64,000 nucleotides of DNA, taken from NCBI GenBank assembly GCA_019192545.1, contig JAHCMI010000026.1:34750-98749 (forward strand). Reading direction: 5' to 3'. Every line of letters starts with the position of its first letter. Within the stretch, counting starts at the first letter, position 1. Made by a program: the position numbers and the translations under genes. The DNA comes from Rivularia sp. MS3. GTDB taxonomy: Bacteria; Cyanobacteriota; Cyanobacteriia; Cyanobacteriales; Nostocaceae. Below, piece by piece: positions 26,856 to 36,258 of the stretch. The notes under the pieces are model-generated. The model was not told the origin of the DNA. It worked only from the letters and a program-made list of their open reading frames with translations, and did no database searches.

Positions 26856-27562
26856 ATCAACAGCCTTTAGCTGATTTCAAAGTCGGTGTTGACAATGCTA
26901 TTTTTTCAGTTGATATCGCTCAAAACAGACTATTGGTTCTATTAGCCATGCGGGCTTGCGAACCATTTGCTAATACGTGGGGTCTTCCAGGTACTTTAGT
27001 TCGTGAAGGTGAGTCTTTAGAAGATGCTGCCTATAGAATTATGGCAGAAAAAATTTGTGTAGAAAACCTTTATCTAGAACAACTATATACTTTTGGCGGC
27101 CCGAAACGCGACCCCAGAGAAGCAAGCGATAGTTATGGGGTGCGTTATTTATCGGTGAGTTATTTTGCTTTAGTACGATTTGAGGAAGCTAAATTAATTA
27201 CTGATAGCGTTGCAGATGTCGCTTGGTATCCGGTAAAAGAAATACCATCATTAGCTTTTGACCATAATCAAATTATTGCATACGGACACAAGCGTCTGCG
27301 GAATAAATTAGAATACTCTCCTGTAGCTTTTGATGTACTTCCAGAAAAGTTTACTTTAAACGATTTATATCAGTTTTATACCACCGTGTTAGGAGAAAAT
27401 TTTTCTGATTATTCTAATTTTCGGGCGCGCTTACTCAAGTTAGGGTTTTTATTAGATACCGGAATCAAAGTGTCTCGGGGAGCCGGTCGTCCTGCTAGTT
27501 TATATAAATTTGATGCCAATGCTTTTGCACCTTTTAAAGACAAACCTTTAGTTTTTATCTAA
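26816..27562 (+). CDS. nrtR: NrtR-like regulator: degenerate Nudix domain plus winged helix
   Basis: A 248-residue transcription factor type described for NAD metabolism. The N-terminal Nudix fold (about residues 15-150) retains GLPGTLVREGESLEDAAYRI but its Nudix box has lost the REUxEExG residues (RIMAEKICVE), so hydrolysis is unlikely and ADP-ribose or another NAD-derived ligand sensing is expected. The C-terminal winged helix reads FTLNDLYQFYTTVLGENFSD and later GRPASLYKFD, typical of NrtR. It sits inside the operon it would control, with a perfect palindrome over the operon promoter. Confidence 0.85.
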   Translation: MPGLNHNQSLPILNQQPLADFKVGVDNAIFSVDIAQNRLLVLLAMRACEPFANTWGLPGTLVREGESLEDAAYRIMAEKICVENLYLEQLYTFGGPKRDPREASDSYGVRYLSVSYFALVRFEEAKLITDSVADVAWYPVKEIPSLAFDHNQIIAYGHKRLRNKLEYSPVAFDVLPEKFTLNDLYQFYTTVLGENFSDYSNFRARLLKLGFLLDTGIKVSRGAGRPASLYKFDANAFAPFKDKPLVFI

Positions 27563-27672
27563 TTCAATCTAATACAAAATTTTAATTTTCAAATAAACAA
27601 GAAACAACTGAAATCGTTAATTTCTGAAACCTCTTACTTTTTCTGTTCTACTTACTATTAACTCATTCATAA

Positions 27673-29382
27673 ATGAAAATTACAATAGCTCAAATTAATC
27701 CAATTATTGGCGATTTATCAGGCAATACCCAAAAAATTTTAGAGGCTGCAAATAAAGCAGCAGCAGATAAGGCAAATTTGCTATTAACTCCCGAACTTTC
27801 TTTATGTGGTTATCCTCCACGAGATTTATTGCTTAAGCCCGGTTTTGTCGCAGCAATGGGTACTAATTTAGTGCAGTTAGCTAAAGATTTACCTCCTGAT
27901 TTAGCAGTTTTGGTAGGAACAGTTGAGGAAAATTCACAGGCGCATATTGCTGGTGGAAAAAATTTGTATAACAGTATTGCTTTGCTGCATCAAGGAGAAG
28001 TAAAACAAATTTTTCATAAGCGATTGCTGCCAACTTACGATGTCTTTGACGAACATCGCTATTTTGAACCAGGATTAAAAGCTAATCATTTCACCCTTGA
28101 TGGCGTTAAAATCGGCGTTACAATTTGCGAAGATTTATGGAACGATGAAGAATTTTTCGGTAAGCGTAGTTATTCAATAAATCCTATTGCCGATTTATCC
28201 AGCTTAAACGTGGATTTAGTTGTTAATTTATCTGCATCGCCTTATACACAGGGAAAACAAAGCTTTCGAGAAGCAATGTTAAAGCATACTGCCCAACGCT
28301 TCGATCGACCAATTATTTATGTAAATCAGGTAGGAGGCAATGATGATTTAATTTTTGATGGTAGAAGTTTCGCTTTGAATCGAAAAGGTGAAGTTACTGC
28401 TCGTGCTTGTGGTTTTGATTCCGATTTATTACAGCTAGCATTTGATAAACAACAGCAAGATTTAAATTCCGGCTCTATAACTCCCGATTGCGAATCTGAA
28501 GACGAAGAAATTTGGCAGGCTTTAGTTTTAGGGGTAAAAGATTACGTTGGTAAATGCGGTTTCTCTAAAGTCGTTTTGGGTTTAAGCGGCGGTATTGATT
28601 CATCCATTGTTGCAGCGATCGCTACGGCAGCATTAGGCAAAGAAAACGTTCTCGGTGTATTAATGCCTTCTCCTTACAGTTCGGAATCTTCCATTCAGGA
28701 TGCCGATGATTTAGCAAAAAATCTTGGTATTAAAACGGAGAAACTGCCGATAGGGAATTTAATGCAGTCTTACGATAGCACTTTTGCAGAATTGTTTGCA
28801 GACACTGAATTTGGATTGGCAGAAGAGAATATTCAATCTCGAATTCGTGGCAACTTATTAATGGCAATTTCTAATAAGTTTGGCTATCTTTTATTATCAA
28901 CTGGCAATAAGTCAGAAATGGCAGTTGGTTATTGCACTTTATACGGTGATATGAATGGTGGTTTGGCTGTAATTGCCGATGTTCCGAAAACTCGCGTTTA
29001 TTCTCTATGCTATTGGTTAAACAAAAATGGCGAAATGATTCCCGATAATGTTTTAACTAAAGCACCTAGTGCAGAACTCAAACCAGGACAATTTGATCGA
29101 GATTCTTTACCAGATTACGAGATTTTAGATGATATTTTGCAGCGCTTAGTCAACGATTATCAGTCAGTAGAAGAAATAGTCGCAGCAGGATACGATAGGG
29201 CACTAGTAAATAAAATTATCAAAATGGTAGCGCGAGCAGAATTTAAACGGCGACAAGCACCACCAGGAATAAAAATAACCGATCGCGCTTTCGGCACGGG
29301 TTGGAGAATGCCTATTGCTAGTAATTGGTTAAAAGTTGAAAATTCTTCCCAAAGTGAAGCTGTATCTGCACCTAATATTTAA
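27673..29382 (+). CDS. nadE: Glutamine-dependent NAD+ synthase
   Basis: Amidates deamido-NAD to NAD. N-terminal nitrilase-like glutaminase domain (about 1-260) with Glu in LLLTPELSLCGYPPRD, Lys in FHKRLLPTYDVFDEHRYF and the catalytic Cys in GVTICEDLWND. The C-terminal synthetase (about 275-550) has the PP-loop LGLSGGIDSS (about residue 303) and the STGNKSEMAVGYCTLYGD region. 569 residues, the full two-domain form. Last gene of the NAD operon, 110 bp after the regulator. Confidence 0.96.
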   Translation: MKITIAQINPIIGDLSGNTQKILEAANKAAADKANLLLTPELSLCGYPPRDLLLKPGFVAAMGTNLVQLAKDLPPDLAVLVGTVEENSQAHIAGGKNLYNSIALLHQGEVKQIFHKRLLPTYDVFDEHRYFEPGLKANHFTLDGVKIGVTICEDLWNDEEFFGKRSYSINPIADLSSLNVDLVVNLSASPYTQGKQSFREAMLKHTAQRFDRPIIYVNQVGGNDDLIFDGRSFALNRKGEVTARACGFDSDLLQLAFDKQQQDLNSGSITPDCESEDEEIWQALVLGVKDYVGKCGFSKVVLGLSGGIDSSIVAAIATAALGKENVLGVLMPSPYSSESSIQDADDLAKNLGIKTEKLPIGNLMQSYDSTFAELFADTEFGLAEENIQSRIRGNLLMAISNKFGYLLLSTGNKSEMAVGYCTLYGDMNGGLAVIADVPKTRVYSLCYWLNKNGEMIPDNVLTKAPSAELKPGQFDRDSLPDYEILDDILQRLVNDYQSVEEIVAAGYDRALVNKIIKMVARAEFKRRQAPPGIKITDRAFGTGWRMPIASNWLKVENSSQSEAVSAPNI

Positions 29383-30314
29383 AGACAAAAATCAAAAATC
29401 TATAATTATTTGTCATTGAAACTTTGATTTTTGCATAGCACTATGTATTTAGAATAAACTCTAATCTTATTAGCGAAAGCTGTCCGAAGAACATAAACAA
29501 GAAGAATCCGTCAAACAATAGTAAAGCTATGGTCTTAATATTTAAGCTTAATGTCATTTCATAAACTTAGCTTGTCCAAAAAAAACTATAATTTTATAGT
29601 TAATATGTAAGTGAATATACTATTGTGATTTGAGTACTATTTTAGTTAGATTCTAATTATATTTTTATACTAAATTAATCAGCACTTACGCAATGTCGAT
29701 TTGTCATTGCGACGGTCACTACGTGTAGGGAAGCAATCGCAGGCTTTTTGCAATTACGTCGCTGTCGCTCGTAATGACGTAATTACCTTACTTTTGGGTA
29801 AGTCCTGTTAATATCATATTTAATTCTGTAGCGCTAACCCGCTTAGGGGTACGGCTATATAAAAAATCACAAAATTATGCTTTCTAATATTAGCCCTAAA
29901 CTCATAGTTTGAGAGTTTTTTGCCTATCTGGGATACTTAAAAAGTGAAACCTATTTTATATACTATTAATCTATAGGAATCCGGTTTGAATATTGAAAAC
30001 AATTAAGTACTTGTAGGGGAGGCAAAAAGCGGTGTAGATTTTCTTCCCGCTTTATTGCCGTTGTGTTATGGCTTCAGCCGTGAGCGCACCGAAATGTATA
30101 TATGATGGTGCGTTGCGCGCAGCAAGCAACACAACGGCAGTATTGGGGGAGGAAAATCCACACCCGGACACTTGCTCGTACTGCGGGAACCTCCGCAACG
30201 CAGTGTCCTCCCAATCTGCCTCCCCTACGTGTTTTATGCCCTCTGGGCACGCTGCGCTAACAAAAATCTGCGGAGTAATCCTATATATCATCAAATCTTA
30301 TTAACTATATTTCT
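29383..30314. repeat. 932-bp repeat-rich gene-free region
   Basis: An 11-bp inverted repeat (29386-29396 with 29423-29433) follows nadE. At about 29702-29780 is a diverged relative of the TGTCATTGC repeat of 24622. At about 30016-30280 lies a GC-richer mosaic including AGGCAAAAAGCGGTG, which recurs at about 37978, and GGCTTCAGCCGTGAG, whose reverse complement recurs at about 62784. Overlapping frames on both strands there look accidental. Confidence 0.5.
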
Positions 30315-31670
30315 ATGCAAACAAATAATTCTCAGTTATCAGAGTTACAAAAAATAAATAAACAACTACAAGAAGATATATTACAACGAAATTTGCTTGA
30401 AGATAAGTTGCGTAGCTCCGAAGCTAAAATCAGAGCAACATTTGAAGCAATGACAGATATTGTAGTTATCCTCAATGTAGATAAATCTGAACTAATTGAT
30501 ATAGAAATTATACCGACCAAATACATTAATTCAGACAATAGTAATATAGATTTAATTAGTACAACAGTAGAACAGTTTTTTCAAGATAAAACTCGATTAG
30601 CTTGGTTAGAAAAAATCGAGCGGGCATTGAAACTTGTACAAACAGTTCATTATGATTACAGCTTAGCTGTAGAAGAGGCAAAATATTGGTTTAGTGCCAG
30701 TATTTCACCTATTTCTGAAACTCAAGCAATTTGGGTAGCCAGAGATATTACCAAACGAAAACGAACAGAACAAGCACTTGAAGAGTCAGAATTACGAGAA
30801 CGAAAAAAATCACAAGATTTAGAAACAACCCTTTCTGAGTTAAAACTTACTCAAGCAAAATTGTTACTATCAGAAAAAATGGCATCTCTAGGCAGTTTAG
30901 TAGCAGGCATAGCTCACGAAATTAATAACCCTACTAGCTTTATTTATGGAAATATAGATGCAGCAACAGGTTATTTTCAAGATTTACTAAATTTGATTAC
31001 TTTGTATCAGAAACACTATCCCGAACCAGTAAGAGAAATTAGTCAGCAGATAAGTGATATTGACTTAGATTTTATTACTAAAGATTTTCCTAATTTACTT
31101 CACTCAATGAACCAAGGTGCAGATAGAATTAAACAAATAGTCCAGTCATTAAAAGATTTTTCCCATCATGATGAAGCAAATTACAAGTTAGTAAATATTC
31201 ACACAGGTATTGATAATACAATACTTTTATTACAACATCGTATACATCAAGTTCGTTGTCGCAAACAAATACAAGTCATCAAAGAATATAGCCTATTACC
31301 GAAAATAGAATGTTATCCAAAGAAATTAAATCAGGTATTTATGAATATACTTTCTAATGCAATTGATGCATTAGAAGAAGGCATAGAGAAAAATTACACT
31401 GACAATGCTTGGATTCGTATTGTTACAGAACTTACCGACAACAAAGCTGTAATTCGCATTGCTGATAATGGTATTGGAATGACTAAGCAAGTAAGCGAAC
31501 GTATATTTGACCCTTTTTTTACTACAAAGACTGTAGGCAAAGGCGTTGGAATGGGATTAGCACTCAGCTATCAAATCATTGTTGATAACCATAAAGGCGA
31601 AATTAACTGTATTTCTGAATTAAAAAAAGGAAGCGAATTCATCATTTATATTCCCGTACATATAAGTTAG
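30315..31670 (+). CDS. PAS-containing sensor histidine kinase
   Basis: A soluble two-component sensor kinase, 451 residues. An N-terminal coiled coil (about 5-40) leads into a PAS domain (about 40-150, KIRATFEAMTDIVVILN to IWVARDITKRKR). A second coiled coil is followed by the phosphoacceptor region [20 protein letters not shown] (His near residue 201). The HATPase has N box NQVFMNILSNAIDALEEG, G1 DNGIGM and the F/G2 region [20 protein letters not shown]. No membrane segments or receiver. No response regulator is adjacent. The same kinase subtype forms the C-terminus of the giant protein at 42.8-48.5 kb. Confidence 0.92.
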   Translation: MQTNNSQLSELQKINKQLQEDILQRNLLEDKLRSSEAKIRATFEAMTDIVVILNVDKSELIDIEIIPTKYINSDNSNIDLISTTVEQFFQDKTRLAWLEKIERALKLVQTVHYDYSLAVEEAKYWFSASISPISETQAIWVARDITKRKRTEQALEESELRERKKSQDLETTLSELKLTQAKLLLSEKMASLGSLVAGIAHEINNPTSFIYGNIDAATGYFQDLLNLITLYQKHYPEPVREISQQISDIDLDFITKDFPNLLHSMNQGADRIKQIVQSLKDFSHHDEANYKLVNIHTGIDNTILLLQHRIHQVRCRKQIQVIKEYSLLPKIECYPKKLNQVFMNILSNAIDALEEGIEKNYTDNAWIRIVTELTDNKAVIRIADNGIGMTKQVSERIFDPFFTTKTVGKGVGMGLALSYQIIVDNHKGEINCISELKKGSEFIIYIPVHIS

Positions 31671-32174
31671 CATTTATAGCGCTTGCCGGTCTATTGAGGT
31701 ACATCTTCAAACCTCACCCCTAACCCCTCTTCTTGTTAAAGAGAAGGGAGATAAAGAAAACTGTACTTCACGCTTATTAACAAACGCTATAAAAAAATGG
31801 CATATTTTACTCGTAGGAGAGGTAAAACCCGATATAAATATTACAGACAATAGAACGTTGTGGAGCAACCCATTAATCTATTTGCTGTTTACCGTAGGGT
31901 GCCCGTGACGAATTGTTGAAAATGACGATTCATAATCCTAGTCAATGTATCAGTTATAAAATAATTATTATTCTATTTTGATCGGCTTGAATTAATACCT
32001 TTTATTTTACCTTTTGAAATATTTGTGACTATAGATTAGCTCAATTTTATCTTTAGGAGCATGGATTTGTATCTTTAGGAGCAAATGCTTTGGCTAAAAA
32101 ATAGTTCTTATGTTAGTTCGCTTTTAAAATTTTATATTTAATAATTAAGGTTAATCAAATTTAAAACATAATAA
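31671..32174. repeat. Gene-free spacer with a dispersed repeat
   Basis: At about 31710-31760 lies CCTCACCCCTAACCCCTCTT followed by GTTAAAGAGAAGGGAG, the same known repeat class as at 21850; it can fold and may end the histidine kinase transcript. The rest is AT-rich with nothing recognised. Confidence 0.45.
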
Positions 32175-32192
32175 ATGAATAAGTACCTAATT

Positions 32193-32330
32193 ATGAAGAA
32201 GCCTAAAATATCTGTACATGAATTGTACGAGCATTCACAAGAGCTTCAGCAACGTTCCAAAGAACTCCAAGAACGCTCAAAGATATTTAGACGTATTTTA
32301 CATGAGTGCGTTAATAAATCTAAATCTTAA
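32193..32330 (+). CDS. Small coiled-coil protein (45 aa), hypothetical
   Basis: Reads MKKPKISVHELYEHSQELQQ, then RSKELQERSKIFRRILHECV and NKSKS. The centre is a nearly exact 7-residue repeat (HSQELQQ RSKELQE RSKIFRR), a strong heptad pattern. An in-frame ATG at 32175 would add MNKYLI. The Shine-Dalgarno is weak for both. I do not recognise it as a named protein. It may be a small multimerising regulator or a chance frame; the regular heptads favour a real gene. Confidence 0.45.
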   Translation: MKKPKISVHELYEHSQELQQRSKELQERSKIFRRILHECVNKSKS

Positions 32331-32667
32331 TTTGGTATATATTACCAGTTAATTTTTGCAGTTCATTAATCCTTTTAAGAAAAGCATTTGAGTTTACCTA
32401 TGATATAGATTCACAGATATATTACGAAATCAATTAATAAAAAAGAATATTTTGGAGTTTTCTTATTCCAATTATGTAATATCACTTACATATTGCTGTA
32501 GAGCTTGAGAATGAAGCAAGTGGGATACATGTAGCAGGTTATCAACTCCCACTTTGCTTCGAGCAAATACTAATAAACGACACGAGCTAATAATTAAGAT
32601 AATGTATTCTCGTGATGCACTCTAAGACAATTAAGCAATTTGAAAAATATGAAGTAGTTAATTGCTT
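32331..32667. other. AT-rich spacer
   Basis: 337 bp between the small coiled-coil frame and the TPR gene. I see no gene or clear regulatory site. Confidence 0.35.
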
Positions 32668-33351
32668 TTAACTTTCAATGTCTCGCAACATCGCATCTAT
32701 TCGGGCAACACCATCCCATTTTTTCTGGCTTTCATACAAATTTAGCGCTTTCTTCAAAGCCCCAGTTGCTTCTTTAGATTGACCTTTCTTCATTAAAATT
32801 CGACCCCGTAACTCGTAAGCTTGCGGGTTCTTAGGGTCTAATTCTACAACTTTTTCGTATGCCCATTTAGCATTATCGTATTCACCTAAACGCAATAAGA
32901 TTAAAGCTAATCCTATGTACGCATTAACATTTTCACGATTGATTTGTATTGACTTACGATAAGCATCTTTGGCAGTTTTATTATCGCCCATGCTGCCGCT
33001 AACATAACCTAAAGCATATTGATAGTCAGCATTATTAGGATTTAACGATACAGCACGCCGGTAAGATGCTAATGCTGCCGGATAATTCCCTTGTTGGGCA
33101 TATAAGTAACCGATGCCAGAATAAATGCTGCCGTTTTTTGGTTCTAAGCTCGAAGCTTGTTGATAAACTCTGATTGCGCCGTTAAAGTCACCAGATTTTA
33201 CCAGCCTACGTCCTTCATCCAGCAATCTTTTAACTTGCTGAGTGCTTTTAGACTGCGCCACTTTAACTTGAGCCTGAGCCGCAGAAGGCATTGCAGCAGC
33301 AATGCTTCCTATTAAGAGAACACTGATGAGAGAGTATGTTCGATTGTACAC
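32668..33351 (-). CDS. Exported TPR-repeat protein
   Basis: A 227-residue protein with a signal peptide (LISVLLIGSIAAAMPSAAQA, cleavage near residue 27) and about five tetratricopeptide repeats (e.g. GSIYSGIGYLYAQQGNYPAA, NADYQYALGYVSGSMGDNKT and NVNAYIGLALILLRLGEYDN), giving a periplasmic protein-protein scaffold. The start is a GTG. Cyanobacterial relatives are numerous, and partner and process are not predictable from the sequence alone. Confidence 0.88.
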   Translation of the reverse strand: MYNRTYSLISVLLIGSIAAAMPSAAQAQVKVAQSKSTQQVKRLLDEGRRLVKSGDFNGAIRVYQQASSLEPKNGSIYSGIGYLYAQQGNYPAALASYRRAVSLNPNNADYQYALGYVSGSMGDNKTAKDAYRKSIQINRENVNAYIGLALILLRLGEYDNAKWAYEKVVELDPKNPQAYELRGRILMKKGQSKEATGALKKALNLYESQKKWDGVARIDAMLRDIES

Positions 33352-33784
33352 AGTTGAATACCTGAAAGTTTTCGCAACTTTACCACAACTTAAATTTATG
33401 TTTGTCCATTAAAACAAAAATATCTTATTTTGAAAACTCTATTAGCTTACTTTTTTCTAACTTCATAATTAATTTATCGTTACTGCGATACAAAAGCGTT
33501 TATTCTAAGTAAATGTGCGGTTATACCATGTTTATTTATTATTTTCAGCAGTAAATCTCTGTATTAAGTAATTTCGCTGTTTAAAGCTAGTCTTTTAAAG
33601 ACAATATATTTTTATTATATAGTTCTTTCAAGTAATTTCCGTACTAGGATATTTTGCTTCTTAGCAGTAAGTCACCAAAATCATGCGATCGCAATCACTC
33701 AAGTAGTTTTTAGTTAATCAAGATACATTTTTATATTTACAAGACTAACTGCTTGAGGTTAAATTACCTTTTCTAATAAAAATG
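33352..33784. other. AT-rich spacer left of the MITE
   Basis: 433 bp, with one HIP1 site near 33685. It contains the upstream region of the TPR gene. Nothing else recognised. Confidence 0.35.
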
Positions 33785-33938
33785 CTAAGCTCGACTCTGT
33801 CCAAAATGAACAATTCAGTTTCTTTATCGGGCAAAAATCTTATCTTTCAGGCAAAGACTTTTTCTACACAACTTCTGCCCCATAAAGCTTCCAGCCTTAG
33901 CTATGTCATTACTAAAAAATGGACAAAGTCGAGCTAAG
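33785..33938. mobile_element. MITE-like element, 154 bp, with 18-bp terminal inverted repeats
   Basis: The left end CTAAGCTCGACTCTGTCC (33785-33802) and the right end, reverse complement CTTAGCTCGACTTTGTCC (33921-33938), match at 16 of 18 positions. The TA near each tip fits an IS630/Tc1-type insertion in TA. It contains no gene, so it would need a transposase in trans. Confidence 0.6.
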
Positions 33939-34487
33939 AAGATGGGCACAAAAGTAATTAATAGAACTCAAAACTTTTTATATAGCGGATTTAACTTGAG
34001 TCCAATACAGTCTTGTGAGGTGAGCATCCCTGCCCGCCCGGTTTTTAACAACTTTACTTGTATTCCATTTAACTGAAAACCACTATATCCTCCTACATCC
34101 CCCTTAAAAAAGGGGAAGGGAGGATAATCGGATAATTAAGCTAAAAACTATACTTTCGGGCACATCCTCTAAAGTAGAGATAACTACAAAATGTAGAGCG
34201 CATGGCTCGGGAAGGTTCTCATATTACACAGCAACTGCGGTAGGGTTTTAACTACTTAATAGTAGCTACAAATACAAATCTGCGTTTAGAAATATATTTG
34301 TACTAAAATTACGCAAAATACTAATCTAGCCGAGTTGCCAATAAAATTTTCAGCAAGAATGACGGCATCTGAGTAAATGAGATTGCGAACTCAAGTCCTT
34401 TTTAGTCAACAAGTTAGATAAGGAGGATTTTTTTAATTGCAAAATCAATAACAATTGTAATTACAACGCAATTTTGAAGGCAAATCA
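33939..34487. other. Spacer right of the MITE
   Basis: At about 34006-34050 there is another TCTTGTG...GAGCATCCCTGCCCG repeat, and at about 34090-34125 a CCCCCTTAAAAAAGGGGAAG hairpin. The last 60 bp should carry the ybjQ-like leader. No gene seen. Confidence 0.4.
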
Positions 34488-34817
34488 ATGATTATAACTA
34501 CTACAGACGTAATTCAAGGAGCTATTGTTGAATCCTATTTAGGAGTTGTAACCGCAGAAGTCGTTTACGGCAGTAATTTCATGAGAGATTTTTTTGCGGG
34601 TTTAAGAGATATTATCGGTGGACGAACTGGTAGTTATGAACGCTTGTTTGAAGAAGGGCAGCAAAAAGCCCTGGCAGAATTAGAAAAACGAGCGCAGCGT
34701 CTAGGAGCTAATGCTGTTGTAGGCATTGAAATTGATACCGGTACAATTAATGTAGACCAATCAGGTGTCTTATTATTAATTACCGCTGTAGGTACTGCCG
34801 TCAAAGTACGTGAATAA
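34488..34817 (+). CDS. YbjQ/UPF0145 family protein
   Basis: A 109-residue protein of the YbjQ (DUF74, putative heavy-metal-binding) family. It starts IITTTDVIQGAIVESYLGVV and carries FFAGLRDIIGGRTGSYERLF, EKRAQRLGANAVVGIEIDTG and a C-terminal beta strand LLLITAVGTAVKV. The family forms a pentameric beta-barrel-like ring; its function is not established. A good terminator follows. Confidence 0.93.
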   Translation: MIITTTDVIQGAIVESYLGVVTAEVVYGSNFMRDFFAGLRDIIGGRTGSYERLFEEGQQKALAELEKRAQRLGANAVVGIEIDTGTINVDQSGVLLLITAVGTAVKVRE

Positions 34818-34881
34818 GTTTAAGCTCTATAAAGTTTTTTCGGTGAATTATTTTGTATAGCTTGAATAATTCACAAGTATT

Positions 34882-34948
34882 CTGGAGACAATACTTGCTT
34901 AAAAGTTTGATATTTTTTTAAATTAGTATCATGTCTCCAGTCTTTTTC
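34882..34948 (+). terminator. Terminator after the YbjQ gene
   Basis: CTGGAGACA (34882-34890) pairs with TGTCTCCAG (34932-34940). The stem extends inward with bulges (ATACT with AGTAT). TCTTTTTCC follows. Confidence 0.75.
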
Positions 34949-35408
34949 CGTCTATGAAGAATGTCTATTCACCAAACTTTTAAATTCTGTTTCAGCAACA
35001 AGCAAAATCGGGCTACAATCTCTTAAAGACTGTTATATATGCAGCCATTTGCAAGTTATTTGTATCTAAAGCTTAAAGCTAAACTCTTATATAATAAGCA
35101 TATTAGCCCATTACACCATAACTCCTCAACCTCAATTAAGTTGCATTTGTCTAAATGTATAATATCGCAAAAACATTATTTTTTACTAAAAAACTTTGAT
35201 TAAAAGATAATAATAATATTTAAAAACAAATCTTAATAAAAATTTATTTTATGGCTTGATTTAAACATAATAATTTTATAGCTAAAGATAGAGGAAATAA
35301 TTATTCCATTAGATAGATATCTAGAGATTATTTTTATCATTTAATAATGAAATATAAATAGCAATATTGCTAAAAAAAATAGTTTAAAAGCTAGGAGACA
35401 GTTAAATA
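34949..35408. other. Very AT-rich spacer
   Basis: 460 bp ahead of the membrane-protein gene. It should contain that gene's promoter; an AGGAGA ribosome site lies at its very end. No gene recognised. Confidence 0.4.
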
Positions 35409-36038
35409 ATGTCTTATGTAAATAGAGTAGGTGAAGAAGTAATTAATGAGCCTGTTGTTGCCAGTCGAGTTGTGGATTACCACGATCGCGTTCGTTGGGG
35501 GCCAATAATATCCGGCTTGCTGGTTGGTTTAGCGACTCAATTAATCTTAAGCGCCTTGTTCGGTGCGATTGGAGCTAACTTTGTTTCTGACTCGAACACC
35601 CCCGGAAGCATTGCACCTAATATTGCTGGCAATGTAGGCATTTGGTCAACTGTTGCCTTATTAATATCTTTGTTTGTTGCAGGTTGGATAACTACTCGGG
35701 CTTGCGGCCCAATGAATCGTAGTACAGCCTTACTAAATGGAGCTATTCTTTGGGCTACAACATTAGCTGTAAGTTCTTGGCTGTTAGCAAGCGGTGTATC
35801 CGGAGCTTTCGGTGTTGCAGCTTATAATGCTGGGGAAGTAATCAACCAGATACAATTGCAAGGTGCTGATATTCAACAAAATGTACCTAACATAAATGCC
35901 CAGCAAGCTAGCCAAATTGCTGATGCAACGGCTAAAGGTTTATGGTGGTTCGTATTCGGCTCTTTACTTGGTTTAGTCGCATCAATGATTGGAGCCGCAG
36001 TAGGAGCGCGTACTCCTCGGGTTCGTCACCAAGCTTAA
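35409..36038 (+). CDS. Hypothetical membrane protein with three or four helices
   Basis: A 209-residue protein. A hydrophilic N-terminus (to about residue 32) is followed by helix PIISGLLVGLATQLILSALF (about 36-57), a loop, helix VGIWSTVALLISLFVAGWIT, a third around LNGAILWATTLAVSSWLLAS and a C-terminal LWWFVFGSLLGLVASMIGAA. RVRWGPIISGLLVGLATQ resembles cyanobacterial and deinococcal unknown membrane proteins of the YrzE-like kind. Ribosome site AGGAGACAG. Own terminator downstream. Role unknown. Confidence 0.75.
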   Translation: MSYVNRVGEEVINEPVVASRVVDYHDRVRWGPIISGLLVGLATQLILSALFGAIGANFVSDSNTPGSIAPNIAGNVGIWSTVALLISLFVAGWITTRACGPMNRSTALLNGAILWATTLAVSSWLLASGVSGAFGVAAYNAGEVINQIQLQGADIQQNVPNINAQQASQIADATAKGLWWFVFGSLLGLVASMIGAAVGARTPRVRHQA

Positions 36039-36076
36039 AATTGATATAGCAATATATACGATTTAGAATTAACAAT

Positions 36077-36108
36077 TTTAAAAGCACCTATAGAAAGGTG
36101 CTTTTAAA
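36077..36108. terminator. Strong symmetric terminator hairpin
   Basis: TTTAAAAGCACCT (36077-36089) pairs perfectly with AGGTGCTTTTAAA (36096-36108) around a 6-nt loop. The GC-core plus TTTT makes it a credible terminator for the membrane-protein gene. Confidence 0.8.
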
Positions 36109-36258
36109 TGGAAAATATATAGTACTAATGTTCGACTATACAAAATGAAAGGATTAATTTAATCTCCTACTTTGATGATTTTGGTGAAATAACAGTAAAA
36201 AACAATAGAATTAACACAGTTAGCGTCAAAGTCGGTGGAGTCGAAACCTGTATATCTC

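Noticed and set aside
30052..30304. Overlapping 78-80 codon frames on both strands
   Set aside because: They lie in a repeat mosaic with no ribosome site and no protein-like sequence; long frames here follow from local GC richness.
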